Assembly: GCA_031761405.1 (NCBI GenBank)
Contig: JASEVX010000003.1
Location: 15,304,973 to 15,368,972, forward strand
Source of the DNA: Serripes groenlandicus
Taxonomy: Eukaryota > Mollusca > Bivalvia > Cardiida > Cardiidae
Length of the DNA stretch: 64,000 bases
Direction: 5' to 3'
Under the pieces are notes generated by a model. It saw only the letters and a list, made by a program, of their open reading frames with translations. It was not told the origin of the DNA and searched no databases. Numbering within the stretch: the stretch's first letter is position 1; every line of letters begins with the position of its first letter. A program made the position numbers and the translations under genes. Below, one piece after another: positions 42,853 to 55,317 of the stretch.

Positions 42853-43760
42853 ATGTATGTCTTTAAGCTGATATAAATATTAAAATTATACTTTACGAAT
42901 ATATCAAGTAGGTCTATAAGCTGATATAAATATTAAAATTATACTTTACGATATATACATGTAGGTCTATCAGCTGATATAAAATATTAAAATTATACTT
43001 TACGAATATATACATGTAGTGTCTATAAGCTGATATACATATTAAAATTATACTTTACGAATATATACATGTAGGTCTATAAGCTGATATAAATATTTAA
43101 AATATACTTTACGAAATATATACATGTAGGTCTATCAGCTGATATAAATATTAAAATTATACTTTACGAATATATACATGTAGAGGTCTATAAGCTGATA
43201 TAAATATTAAAATTATACTTTATGAATATATACATGTAGGTATATAAGCTGATATAAATATTAAAACTATACTTTTACGAATCTATACATGTAGGTCTAT
43301 AAGCTGATATAAATATTAAAATTATAATTTACGAATATAACATGTAGTGTCTATCAGCTGATATAAATATTAAAATTATACTTTACGAATAAATACATGA
43401 TAGGTCTATCAGCTGATAGAAATATTAAACATTATACTTTACGAATATATACATGTAGGTCTATAAGCTGACTACCCTATTAGAAATTATACTCTACGAA
43501 TATATATACCATGTAGGTCTATAAGCTGATATAAATATTAAAATTAATACTTAACGCAATATATACATGTAGGTCTATAAGCTGATATAAATATTATAAT
43601 TATACTATAAATATTAAAATTATACTATAAATATTAAATTATACTATAAATATTAAAACTATAAATATTAAAAATTATACTATAAATATTAAAATTATAC
43701 TATAAATATTAAAATTATACTTAACGAATATATATATGTAGGTCTATAAGCTGATCTAAA
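42853..43760 (+). repeat. ~55-bp satellite, about 16 copies, with a 15-bp sub-repeat burst
   Basis: Unit 'ctataagctgatataaatattaaaattatactttacgaatatatacatgtaggt', many single-base indels. At 43600-43710 the sub-unit 'tataaatattaaaattatac' is amplified alone. Confidence 0.94.
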
Positions 43761-43924
43761 TATTAAAATTGTTCGGATATGTTTTAAGAAGCCTCATAGT
43801 GTATGCGCAGGGTTAAAGTTATAAATAAAGAGGTCAAGTGATCGGATTTTGAACGACTCGTTGACATTTGACGTCGGAGTTTTCTCTGTGAATAATTCAG
43901 GTAGGTCACTGGAAAATCGCCGTT

Positions 43925-44010
43925 GTCGAGTTGTAAGCGTGATGAATTTGAGATCAGGCGTTCCGGGTTCAAGACCCGCTTGCGGCGGTTATGGTGAAAT
44001 GCGTTTGTGA
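43925..44010 (+). mobile_element. SINE G head fragment
   Basis: 'gtgatgaatttgagatcaggcgttccGGGTTCAAGACCCGCttgcggcggttatggtgaaatgcg' retains a B-box-like core and the start of the SINE G body, then is cut by the 1.6-kb duplication. Confidence 0.6.
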
Positions 44011-44071
44011 AAAACAGTGTTTCAATCCTTGTTTATACTGATGAGCCATAACTGATTGATTTGGCATTTAA

Positions 44072-44210
44072 CCCTTTCCTCATACGACAATTCTGCAGGC
44101 AGACGACTTTGAACATATTTTGTCAAAAAATAGAAAATCTCTATAATTGGATGGATAACCTATGACTAAAATTAGCAAGGCGTCGGAAAGCTTCTATATG
44201 AGGAAAAGGG
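44072..44210. mobile_element. MITE A, internally deleted 139-bp form with TTAA duplication
   Basis: TTAA at 44068-44071 and 44211-44214. The left third runs to 'cctatgactaaaa', then jumps to 'ttagcaaggcgtcggaaagcttctatatgaggaaaaggg'; the central hairpin and one 'gtcgtctgctgcag' block are gone. The same deletion is at 45665-45803. Confidence 0.88.
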
Positions 44211-44904
44211 TTAACAGCGTTTGAGACGGTATTTAGTTATATCACGGCGGTCAGCTTCACCTTACGTTTGCTTCTTGTCTTACCCGTACAAGTACCCCAC
44301 ATAACTCTCTTCTCGGGAAACTGGCTACCTTCCCTACAAACATAAGTTAGCCCATAGGTGGGAGACAATGACTTAGAAGACTGTAAATCATCAGATAGAA
44401 TGAATAACCAACCCGAGAAGAATCGTACTTACGACCCCCTGTATCCCTAGTATTCGCGGTTACTTACTGGGCTATCGCGACTCAGAGGCCAAGGTGACGT
44501 GAGTAAATGTACTGTTTTTGTGCTGTAGCTGTCATATAACTGTAATTCTATGTTCAAATTTAATGTTTTCAACGAACAAAAATCATTATATACTTGCGTT
44601 AAAGATGTATAATTATATAACAACACCATATATGCATTTTAGGGGCTAATGGAACTAAGTCCAATCTCGAATAATTTGGGTACGGTATGTCTATACAGTT
44701 GGACGTGGCTTTCTCGTAATTCGACCCATATAAAGAACATTCATGTCGGTTCTACCGACCTTATAAACTCTCTGGATTTTTCAGAGGATTAACTGATACG
44801 AAAATCTACATTCATTGTTTGTAAAGTTATAAAACCTAATCGTTTAATCCTTGTATTTCAGAATGAAAACGTATGTTTGTCATTCGGTCTCCCTTTAGCT
44901 TTTT

Positions 44905-45255
<351 letters not shown>

Positions 45256-45664
45256 CCCTCCCTCACTCTCTACTTATGTAAATATTCAATACGATTACAT
45301 TGACAAGACAAGTACCAAGCGTATCTATGTCACAGTGTGTACAGTAACCAATATTTGGGGAATTGCACTAATCCATTTAGGCCATGACCATTCTATAGTT
45401 TTGTGAGAGACTACTTTTCTATCATCATTCAATACAAAGTACTTTGTCGTTGTCCGAATCAGTTATATCGACTCTTCCAGGACAATCAGACCAATCAATG
45501 TGTATAGGGAATGAAATGAAAGGTGAAAGCGCCAGAATAGACCTCACTGGGCACATTATAAAACCGGAGCTGCTGCTAGCAAACCTGTTTTCGTATATAT
45601 TTAACACATATGTTTCAATCCTTGTTTATACTGATGAGCCATAACTGATTGATTTGGCATTTAA

Positions 45665-45803
45665 CCCTTTCCCTCATACGACAATTCTGCAGCAGACGAC
45701 TTTGAACATATTTTGTCAAAAAATAGAAAATCTCTATAATTGGATGGATAACCTATGACTAAAATTAGCAAGGCGTCGGAAAGCTTCTATATGAGGAAAA
45801 GGG
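45665..45803. mobile_element. MITE A, internally deleted 139-bp form (duplicate)
   Basis: TTAA at 45661-45664 and 45804-45807. Same internal deletion as 44072-44210, carried by the segmental duplication. Confidence 0.88.
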
Positions 45804-46225
45804 TTAACAGCGTTTGGAACGGTATTTAGATATATCACGGCGGTCAGTTCACCTTACGTTTGCTTCTTGTCTTACCCGTACCAGTACCCCACATAACTCT
45901 CTTCTCGGGAAACTGGCTACCTTCCTACAAACATAAGTTAGCCCATAGGTGGGAGACAATGACTTAGAACTGTAAATCATCAGATAGAATGAATAACCAA
46001 CCCGAGAAGAATCGTACTTACGACCCCCTGTATCCCTAGTATTCGCGGTTACTTACTGGGCTATCGCGACTCAGAGCCAAGGTGACGTGAGTAAATGTAC
46101 TGTTTTTGTGCTGTAGCTGTCATATAACTGTAATTCATGTTCAAATTTAATGTTTTCAAACGAACAAAAATCATTTATATACTTGCGTTAAAGATGTATA
46201 ATTATATAACAACACCATATATGCA

Positions 46226-46379
46226 TTTTAGGCTAATGGAACTAAGTCCAATCTCGAATAATTTGGTAACGGTATGTCTATACAGTTGGACGTGGCTTTC
46301 TCGTAATTCGACCCATATAAAGAACATTCATGTCGGTTCTACCGACCTTATAAACTCTCTGGATTTTTCAGAGGATTAA
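46226..46379 (+). CDS. Candidate exon fragment, Leu/Ser-rich, unrecognised
   Basis: After 'atgcattttag' (possible acceptor) an open frame of about 50 codons ends at TAA 46377-46379. It has weakly leucine-rich-repeat-like spacing (LMELSPISNNLVTV; NIHVGSTDLINSLDFSE). In copy 1 the frame is broken by indels. Similarity to LRR proteins is an impression only. Confidence 0.18.
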
Positions 46380-46495
46380 CTGATACGAAAATCTACATTC
46401 ATTGTTTGTAAAGTTATAAAACCTAATCGTTTAATCCTTGTATTTCAGAATGAAAACGTATGTTTGTCATTCGGTCTCCCTTTAGCTTTTTCGTA

Positions 46496-46827
<332 letters not shown>

Positions 46828-46978
46828 CCCTCCCTCACTCTCTACTTATGTAAATATTCAATACGATTACATTGACAAGACAAGTACCAAGCGTATCTAT
46901 GTCACAGTGTGTACAGTAACCAATATTTGGGGAATTGCACTAATCCATTTAGGCCATGACCATTCTATAGTTTTGTGA

Positions 46979-47307
46979 GAGACTACTTTTCTATCATCAT
47001 TCATACAAAGTACTTTGTCGTTGTCCGAATCAGTTATATCGACTCTTCCAGGACAATCAGACCAATCAATGTGTATAGGGAATGAAATGAAAGGTGAAAG
47101 CGCCAGAATAGACCTCACTGGGCACATTATAAAACCGGAGCTGCTGCTAGCAAACCTGTTTTCGTATATATTTAACACATATGTCTCTCGTGGCATAACA
47201 CTGGTAATGTTGCTTGTTATTTGTAGCCTGATCTTTAACTGTATTCGCTTCTTCTCCTCGGAGTGGGAGATCAACATTCGTTCTCTGTCAGGACATACTA
47301 AATGTTT
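46979..47307 (+). CDS. Candidate exon with a single transmembrane segment, unrecognised
   Basis: Open and non-repetitive from 46979 to the start of a dispersed repeat at 47308, about 109 codons. It encodes a polar segment (STLPGQSDQSMCIGNEMK), an amphipathic segment (KPELLLANLFSYIF) and a hydrophobic span (GITLVMLLVICSLIFNCIRFF) of membrane length, then a basic tail that runs into the repeat. The opposite strand is also open here, which lowers confidence. Only copy 2 of the duplication holds the full stretch. Confidence 0.28.
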
Positions 47308-47850
47308 TAACAAGAGGGCCATGATGGCCCTAGTTCGCTCACCTGAATTATACAATGTGATTTCTAATGCAAACACACCAAGACAATGATTCTGACAAAT
47401 ATTCAAATTGAAACCTCCAGAGTGTTAATAGGATTTTCCTTCATTTGTTTTACCTGATATAACCGATATTCCAACACGGACTAGATGTCGTCAAGACAAA
47501 CATTCTGAAAAAGTTTCAACTTGCTCAAAGTAAAAATGCGGCCTCCGGAGTTTGAACAATATTTTCCTTAATTGACCTAGTTTCTAATCTAATATGACCC
47601 TTATTCGAACTTGACCTAGATATAATTCTGACAAACAATAAAATACGGTTTTATCAGTTTTGGCCAAGTGACCTACTTTTTAACCAGGCATAACCCGTAT
47701 TCAAACGTGGCCTAGACATTATTCAGATAAACATTCTGAACAAATTTGAAATTGCAAAATTTCCTTCAATTTGGCGTAGTGATCTAGTTTTTTGACATGA
47801 CCAACATATCATCAAGACAAACATTCTGATAAAGTTTCAACATGATCAAG
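47308..47850 (+). repeat. Dispersed repeat with 'agggccatgatggccct' start and ~142-bp units
   Basis: Starts 'taacaagagggccatgatggccctagttcgctcacctgaa', then about 3.5 units carrying 'gacctagtt', 'ccc.tattc.aacttgg.cctagat.t', 'tcaagacaaacattctgac.aagtttcaacatg'. Same family as 3297-4060 and 56234-56965. Non-coding. Confidence 0.85.
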
Positions 47851-48643
47851 TTAACAAGAGGCCCACGAGGGCATATGCTCTACTGGCATTGATCTGGCTT
47901 GTTTCAAAAGGAACCAATATGTCATCAATATTCAAATACCATCTAAGTTTGGTGAAGATCAGATAGTAAATGGTAGCTCTATTGTGTTCACAAGCTGTAT
48001 TATAGCAATTTTGACAATTTCAAGGGCCATAATCCAGCCATGCATGGGTAGATCTGCCGTTTTTTAGAAATGAACCAAACTCTCATGGATATCTAACTAC
48101 TGTATAAGTTTGATTGAGATACAATCAAAAATAAGGACTGTATCATGTTAACAAGCCCTATTATAGCAATTTTGACAATTTCAAGGGCCATAATTCAGTC
48201 ATGCATGGGGCGGATCTGGCTTGTCTTCGAAAAGAATCAAGCTCTTATGGATATTTAACTACTGTATAAGTTTGGTTGAGATACAATAAAAAATAAAGAC
48301 TGTATCGTGTTAACAAGCTCTATTATAGCCATTTTGACCATTTTCGACAGGAACCAAGCTCTTATAGATATCTAACTACTGTATAAGTTTGGTTAAGATA
48401 TAATCAAAATTGAAGACTGTATCGTGTTAACAAGCTCTTTTATAGCAATTTTGACCATTTCAATGGCCATAATCCAGTCATGCATGGATCTGGCTGGTTT
48501 TTAAAAAGAACCGAGCTCTCATAGATATCTAACTACTGTATAAGTTTGGTTGTGATACAATTAAAAGTGAAGACTGTATCATGTTAACAAGAAATTGTTT
48601 ACGGACGGACGCACGCACGCACGCACGGACGACGGACGAATCA
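47851..48643 (+). repeat. Dispersed repeat with 'aggcccacgagggc' start and ~145-bp units
   Basis: Starts 'ttaacaagaggcccacgagggcatatgctctactggc', then about 4 units with 'ctattatagcaattttgacaatttcaagggccataatccagtcatgcatgg' and 'atctaactactgtataagtttggttgagatacaat', and ends in a (gacg/cacg)n run at 48600-48640. It begins exactly where the previous repeat ends, a tail-to-head junction. Confidence 0.85.
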
Positions 48644-48650
48644 CCACGTA

Positions 48651-49075
48651 TTTGTTTAACGTATGTGTTAGTATGTGCACCTGCCATGTTAGTATGTCTA
48701 ACTTACATGTTATTATGTGTAACTGACATGTTATTATGTCCAAATGGCATGTTTTTATGTCTATCCGATACGTATTTTGTCTAACTGGCATGTTTATTAT
48801 GTCTAACTGGCATGTTATTATGTCAAACTAACATGTTATTATGTCTCTTCGGCATGCTATTATGTCTATCATACACGTTAGTATGTCTATATTATGTCTT
48901 ATTATGTCAAACGAACATGTTACTGTTATGTCTAACTGGCATGCAATTATGTCTTTCAATTGTGTTTTGATGTCAAGTTTACACGTTATTATGTCAAGTT
49001 GATGTTGCATTATCTTTATTAGACGTTTTGTCCATTAAGCGTGTTATCTTGTTAGTGTTTCATGTTGTGATGTCG
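48651..49075 (+). repeat. Left inverted arm (minisatellite)
   Basis: About 19 degenerate 20-24-bp units. It directly follows the (gacg)n end of the previous repeat. Confidence 0.88.
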
Positions 49076-49158
49076 AATTATCGTGGTGGTGTTAAAAAAA
49101 AGGCGCGAAACTCCGCGCGCACTGGCCAATGCGACGGAAATGGCGGACCTAGATGCTG

Positions 49159-49575
49159 TGTTAGAGACGACTTTAAAACTTGCAAAGTTTGAAACAAAAA
49201 AGATAAATTGATTTCTCTTTTTGCAACAATGTCTTTAAAAGACTTCTGCTGCAGATTTTTAAGAAGGGTTAAATTTAAAAATCTATGAGTAAGAGTATAC
49301 CCCTCGTAATGAACATTTACTAGAGCTACTTTTGCCAAATATGTTTAATCATCGTCTGCTGCAGATGCGTCAAATTACACCAGCATGTGAGAAAGGACTA
49401 GGTATTGATCTTACATTGACACTTTGAACCTTTCCCATATAAGTCAAAGCAAATATATATATGGAAAATGTCTATAAATTAAAGTTTAATAATTGATTAG
49501 AGTTTGCCCCCAATGTTTTCAAAAGCCAACTGCTGCAGGGAGATCAAAATACGTCTGTATAAGCGAAAGGGTTAA
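49159..49575. mobile_element. Three decayed MITE A fragments
   Basis: 49159-49270 ('gagacgactttaaaactt..gacttctgctgcagatttttaagaagggttaa'), 49340-49395 ('aatcatcgtctgctgcagatgcgtc..gtgagaaaggac') and 49427-49575 ('aacctttcccatataagtc..caatgttttcaaaagccaactgctgcag..tataagcgaaagggttaa'). Confidence 0.6.
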
Positions 49576-49813
49576 AATAGAATGCATATTATTTAAGTCA
49601 CTGCTCCTATATGCATGTTCATCTCCACACAAAAGGTTGTCTGCTGCAGAACATGTTAGATGCAGAATTATATACAAAGTATATTTGTAAATATTCGACC
49701 GGTGCTCTGCGAAGCGCAACCAAAATATAATTATTACACACATTTAAAGAGACCTCCATTGGCATTTATACGGGCAAGTAAGAGTTTCGAGCCTTTTTTC
49801 AACAACACCACGA

Positions 49814-50550
49814 TACTAGATAGGCGACACCTTAAGGGTTTCGCGGGATAGAATGAGTGAAGAGGAGCAGAATTATACCGAACTACCAACTGGCCACACG
49901 CAATACTAAATATATATGTTATGAATATGTAATTTCAATTCTCACATGATTCAAAACGTAACAATTGATGACACTCAAGGTTTTTTGGCAATACCAAAAT
50001 TATTTCCGCAAGTCTAAAAGATAAACACACCATACTATTGGTTTTGGCGCCAAAGCGATAACGTTATGACGTCATACCGCTGAAGCGCTGAACGTGACGT
50101 CACTTTCCAAGTATTTGGTCACGTGAAAATATTTGATTTAAGAGCCCCTATTAAAAGCATTCTCCAACTATCAAAACTAAATGTATGAGAAATTTAAAAA
50201 CACCGTTGTTTGCACTGGATCTTTGACAAGTTTCAGTTTAAATTTCAGGTCTCTAGCTGATTCCGTTATTTGCTGGTACGAGATCTACAGAAATATGTAG
50301 TCAAAATGTCGATTTTTCGGGTTTTAACCTTAAAAATATATAAAACTAGATTTTTCCCAGATATAACGAAACCGCCTAGACCTAGATCGCATTGTGGTCT
50401 ATCAGTGTGGCTAATTTCAGCGAAATCGTTCTCACCGATTTCTTTGTCCTCAAATCGCTGAATTTTACAACACATTGTGTCCCAATAGCCGTATAGACAT
50501 TTGTTCCGTAGAACAGAATAGAATAATTCTGTTCCACTACACTCATTCTA
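49814..50550 (+). repeat. Tandem unit 1 of the foldback-like core (737 bp)
   Basis: Starts 'tactagataggcgacaccttaagggtttcgcgggatagaatgagtg' and ends '..gaacagaatagaataattctgttccactacactcattc', an inverted-repeat-rich end. Contains 'atttgacaag..ggtctctagctgattccgtt' and 'cgagatctacagaaatatgtagtcaaaatgtcgatttttcgggttttaacc'. It lacks the tRNA-like insert found in units 2 and 3. Confidence 0.9.
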
Positions 50551-51458
50551 TACTAGAAAGGCGACACCTTAAGGGTTTCGCGGGATAGAATGAGTGGAGA
50601 GGAGCAGAATTGCATCCGAACTACCAACCGACCACACACAATGCTGATACTATTATTTCGATTCTAACATGATCCAAAACGTAACAATTGATGAAACTAG
50701 TATTTTGCAACACCAAAATTATCTCCGTAAGTCTAAAAGATAAATAGAACATTATTATCGGGATTTGGCGCCAAAGTTTAGTTTAAACTTATTTATTTTA
50801 CATCGATTGCGAAACAAGCTTTAAGCTTAAATTAATCACACGCGATGTCTGCTTCCTGGAGACTTAAACAGTACTCGTGCCGTTTTGTGTTGAAAAATCT
50901 CAAAAGGACCCGCTCATCACGGGACTCGAACCAGGGACCTTTGATACGAGAGGCCGACGCTCTACCTCTGCACCACTGTAACGTTATGACGTCAACCGCT
51001 GACGTGACGTCACTTTCCTAGTCACGCCCACAGATTTTTTTAAAATCAAGAACCCCTATTGAAAGCTTTCTCCAAGAATCCAAACTGAATGTATGAGAAA
51101 TCTAAAAACACCGTTGTTTGCACCGGATCTCGGAAAAGTTTCAGTATGAATTTCAGGTCTCTAGCTGATTCCGTTTTTTGCTAGTGCGAGATCTACAGAA
51201 ATATGTAGTCAAAATGTCGATTTTTCGGGTTTTAACCTTAAAAATCTCTGAAACTAGATTTTTCCCAGATATAACGAACACGCCCAGACCTAGATCGCAT
51301 TGAGTTCTATAAGTGTGGCTAATTTCAGCGAAATCGTTCTCACCGATTTCTTTGTCCCCAGATCGCTGAATTTTACAACACATTGTGTCCCAATAGCCGT
51401 ATAGACATTTGTTCCATAGAACAGAATAGAATAATTCTGTTCCACTACACTCATTCTA
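50551..51458 (+). repeat. Tandem unit 2 (908 bp)
   Basis: As unit 1 plus a ~170-bp extra block (about 50770-50980) that includes a tRNA-like segment. Highly similar to unit 3 outside this block. Confidence 0.9.
50911..50976 (-). mobile_element. tRNA-like segment (SINE head), copy 1
   Basis: The minus strand has A-box-like 'GTGCAGAGGTAGAGCG' and B box 'GGTTCGAGTCCCG'. No proper anticodon or acceptor stem forms, so it is a SINE-type head and not a functional tRNA. No 3' SINE tail is recognised. Confidence 0.65.
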
Positions 51459-52248
51459 TACTAGAAAGGCGACACCTTAAGGGTTTCGCGGGATAGAATG
51501 AGTGGAGAGGAGCAGAATTGCACCCAAACTACCAACCGGCCACACACAATGCTGATACTATTATTTCGATTCTAACATGATCCAAAACCTAACAATTGAT
51601 GAAACTAGTATTTTGCAACAACAAAATTATCTCCGTAAGTCTAAAAGATAAATAGAACATTATTATCTCAAAATTAAATCATTAAAATCTCAAAAGGACC
51701 CGCTCATCACGGGACTCGAACCAGGGACCTTTGATACGAGAGGCCGACGCTCTACCTCTGCACCACTGTAACGTTATGACGTCAACCGCTGACGTGACGT
51801 CACTTTCCTAGTCACGCCCACAGATTTTTTTAAAATCAAGAACCCCTATTGAAAGCTTTCTCCAAGAATCCAAACTGAATGTATGAGAAATCTAAAAACA
51901 CCGTTGTTTGCACCGGATCTCGGACAAGTTTCAGTATGAATTTCAGGTCTCTAGCTGATTCCGTTTTTTGCTAGTGCGAGATCTACAGAAATATGTAGTC
52001 AAAATGTCGATTTTTCGGGTTTTAACCTTAAAAATCTCTGAAACTAGATTTTTCCCAGATATAACGAACACGCCCAGACCTAGATCGCATCGTGGTCTAT
52101 CAGTGTGGCTAATTTCAGCGAAATCGTTCTCACCGATTTCTTTCTCCTCAAATCGCTGAATTTTACAACACATTGTGTCCCAATAGCCGTATAGACATTT
52201 GTTCCATAGAACAGAATAGAATAATTCTGTTCCACTACACTCATTCTA
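51459..52248 (+). repeat. Tandem unit 3 (790 bp)
   Basis: As unit 2 but with a ~120-bp deletion of the block before the tRNA-like segment. It ends at the right inverted arm. Confidence 0.9.
51701..51766 (-). mobile_element. tRNA-like segment (SINE head), copy 2
   Basis: Identical in its core to 50911-50976, 790 bp away, duplicated with the tandem unit. Confidence 0.65.
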
Positions 52249-52250
52249 TA

Positions 52251-52781
52251 CTTTGACATTACAACATGCCAGTTGGACAAGATAACACGTTTTATGGACA
52301 AGACGTCTAATGGACATAATGCCAAGTCAACTTGACATAATAAGATGTTTACTGGATATAATAACGTGTAAACTTCAAATCACATTGATTAGATATGATA
52401 GCATGCCAGTTAGACATAGCAGTAACATGTTCGTTTGACATAATACGACATAAGATAGACATAATAACGTGTATGATAGACATATTATCATGCCAAAGAG
52501 ACTTAATAACATGTCAGTTTAACATAATAACATGTCAGTTAGACAAAATAGCATATCGGATAGACATAAAAACATGCCATTTGGACATAATAACATGTCA
52601 GTTACACATAATAACATGTCAGTTACACATAATAACAAGTAAGTTAGACATAATATCTTGTAAGTTAGACATAATATTATGTAAGTTAGACATACTTACA
52701 TGACAGGTGCACATACTAACACATACGTTAGACACATTAAGATGTAAGTTAGACATAACAACATGAAAGATCACAACATAA
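52251..52781 (-). repeat. Right inverted arm (minisatellite)
   Basis: Reverse-complement counterpart of 48651-49075, about 100 bp longer because of extra 'taagttagacataa' units near 52630-52700 and 52740-52780. Confidence 0.88.
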
Positions 52782-53064
52782 GACAGCTGTTGCGTTCCAT
52801 AAAATTAGAAAAACAAAAGAGCCTAAAGCTCATAGTAGAAATACCCTCGTTGGCGATTAGCTATCCTTTTACATCAAATTAAATTGTGGGTATCTTAGTC
52901 TAATCTCAGTCTAATTTCATTAAATTCAAAAGTCGGAACAAAAGTTTCAAAAGTCGAATCTATAATATAAAATCTCAATCCACCCCTCCCTTCTCCTCTC
53001 CATTATTACAATACTATATACTATATTTACAATAGTATATGCACCCCTCCTTTTTTTGCATTGT

Positions 53065-53590
53065 TTGCACATTATTGACGCCGCGCGGAAGCGCGATGTC
53101 AGTATTGAATACGTTTTAATTTTGTACCATGAAGTTACGTAATCGAAAAGGGAGCAACCAACGTTATTATTGTGAAAAAAAACCTCTGTAATATATTTGA
53201 AAATAAACAACCTTTATGAATCAATAAATTGTATTAACTGATTTAAGAAACAACAAGATGCAAAATACGTATGTCTTCTACCGTTTTACAAATCTTAAGA
53301 CACATTTAATTTGTATTTAATAACTTTTCCCCAACTTCTTAGGCTACGCTTTTTTTAATAGTTTGTTTTACGGCCATGACGACACGATTCATCAAAGCTC
53401 AGAAAACAAATTTACTTTTCCGCAACTTCCTAGGCTACGAGTCTTTAATTGTTTGGTCATAAAAGCTCCAAAAACAAATTCGGGGGATGTTTTTGCCCTT
53501 TATAAAATCATGTTGTCTTTCTAAACTTAAAACGTTGCTCCCCATACAGTTTGTTCATTCAGACCATTGGTTTCTTGCTATATGTTGACT
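53065..53590 (+). repeat. Dispersed repeat, direct copy of 9455-10310
   Basis: 'gacgccgcgcggaagcgcg', 'acgtaatcgaaaagggagcaacca', 'acgtatgtcttctaccg', 'cttaggctacgctttttttaatagtttg' and 'ttcttgctatatgttgactatac' in collinear order. The 'taggctacg..tttaattgtttgg' block occurs twice here. Confidence 0.7.
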
Positions 53591-54479
53591 ATACATGTGA
53601 ACTTTCATAATGCTGAAACTTGATCATAAATATCTTTAAACATTTTTTAATTACTTCGTATGTTTTGTTTATATACTCTCGTTTTTTGTTATCATACTTC
53701 TGCTAAACTGGAAGGAGAATAGACTTTCTCCTCTCCTTCCGAAGCTTGTACGACACATTATAGTTGCAGTCAATGTTAAGCAAACTGTTAACCTAATGGT
53801 TTCAGGACTACTAAACTTGTCATTTCACGACTAAACTTCACATGCTGAATATCACATAGATTGTATCATATAAAACGTATAATCCCTGCGTCAAAATTGA
53901 CCATTTCTGCTCTTGGTAACCTTTTATTATAGGCTATGGTAGCCAGGTGAGCAATATAGGCACATCTTGTCCTTCTTGTGTAAAATAGATAAACATTTGA
54001 CCTTCTTGTTCGAAATATTTACATCCTGTCTGTTTGCACAGGTTATTTAAATGTACTAAACTGCATCTGCTTCCTTTAAGTCATGCTTAGAAATCATGCG
54101 CGGCGTCTTTAATGCTTTGCTTTATTGTACATTTATATTGATATATGTTCAAATTAAATAATCTTTTAGTTCACATTTAGCTCACGAATAGATCACGAAT
54201 AGCGAGAGCGCTGCTACACTGAAGGTTAAGCTTACATACACAAAAGTAGAGGCCCAGTGTATTAGCAAACCAGTTCTGTGTCACGCCATCAGAAAGTTAG
54301 CATTGTTCTTTCTACTTTTTGCCAATTGGTTTAAAAATAGTTATTATTTATATTCATACCTATATCTGAAATCTGACATTTACTTAATATATATTCTTCA
54401 TATGCGACTTCTTTTTTGCTGGTTGTGTTATTATGTCTAGGTCATTATCTAACAACTTAAAAGGGTTTGGGGAGCCCAT
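53591..54479. other. No recognised feature
   Basis: A+T-rich. A small palindrome 'ctggaaggagaatagactttctcctctccttc' at 53708-53740. Nothing else supported. Confidence 0.4.
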
Positions 54480-55265
54480 CATTCCCGGTTAGAGCCACGT
54501 AATTTAAAAAAATACATGGCCTTTCAAGGCTTACGTCAAGTCCGTGCGTGATGGCGACTTTAGGGGGATTTCCGCATTGTCGCTATCACTTGACACAACT
54601 TTGATCGGGATGGTGGACTCTATCATACCCTTAAACAATGGGATGCTATTAATCAAACCAAAACCCTGAATAAATTAAGAAACTCAAATCCACTAACAAT
54701 CTGAAAAAAAACCCAATGCAAAATCTTTCTACCTGAGGAGTGCACATCAACACAGGGGATTATCAGTTTACACCCCAACGAAAACATTGAAAACTTGGTA
54801 CCTTGAGGCTTCAGGAAATTGCAACGCTCCCATCTTAAATGCCTCTAGGATTTTTAATAGGTTTAGCAAACCTACTGGAATAATTAAGATCACTTTTCAA
54901 GGTGCTGTCGTCACCCCTACGCTAAAAATAATAAACTCGGAAGTCTACATTCCAGTAGAACATTATCAACCTATACCCTTAAGATGTTTTCAATGTCAGG
55001 GTTTCGGCCATACAGCAAATACATGTAATCTTGAATATAAATGAGCCCGTCATAATAGCAGACGATGTCCGTGGCATACAGTCTGCTGTCCAAACTGCAG
55101 GGGGAACCATACGTTCCGGTATAGACTGTGCCGAGAACACGTCCACGCCTCCAAAATACAGGCATTTGAAAATACCAACGGATGTTCCTGGGCCCGGGAT
55201 GTGACCGGTTGTCAGCTTCCACAGAGGAAAAAGACTATCATCAACCCCACTACTTCAGCATATTA
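54480..55265 (+). pseudogene. LINE ORF1 remnant with two CCHC-type zinc knuckles
   Basis: Nucleic-acid-binding first protein of a non-LTR retrotransposon. Between 54500 and 54790, frame-broken sequence contains a 'LPEECTSTQGII' stretch like the conserved 'hrsLN..GVI' block of Jockey/I-type ORF1. The open stretch 54787-55044 ends with CFQCQGFGHTANTC (C-x2-C-x4-H-x4-C). After an in-frame TGA (55042-55044) the same frame gives a second knuckle, CPNCRGNHTFRYRLC, and continues to about 55262. Several stops and shifts show decay. Confidence 0.75.
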
Positions 55266-55317
55266 AAGGGGTCAAACTAAGAATAGACCAGCCGCTAGCC
55301 CTGAGAACCAAACTCTG

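Larger units (their letters stand above)
48651..52781. mobile_element. Foldback-like 4.1-kb composite with minisatellite inverted arms
   Basis: Left arm 48651-49075 is a degenerate array of 'ttattatgtctaactggcatg' (20-24 bp). The right arm 52251-52781, read in reverse complement, has the same variant units in the same order (e.g. 'acgtatgtgttagtatgtgcacctg', 'atgtccaaatggcatgtttttatgtctatccgata', 'catacacgtta', 'caaacgaacatgttactg', 'aagtttacacgttattat'). Order-preserving identity means the arms descend from one array by inversion or foldback copying. Between them lie MITE A fragments and three tandem ~0.74-0.91-kb units. No transposase is visible. Confidence 0.8.

Noticed and set aside
42628..42876. 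Open frames across the N gap
   Set aside because: They consist of unknown bases.
48651..52781. Helitron or LTR retrotransposon
   Set aside because: Arms are inverted rather than direct, and no tRNA-primer site, polypurine tract, CTRR end or coding region was seen.
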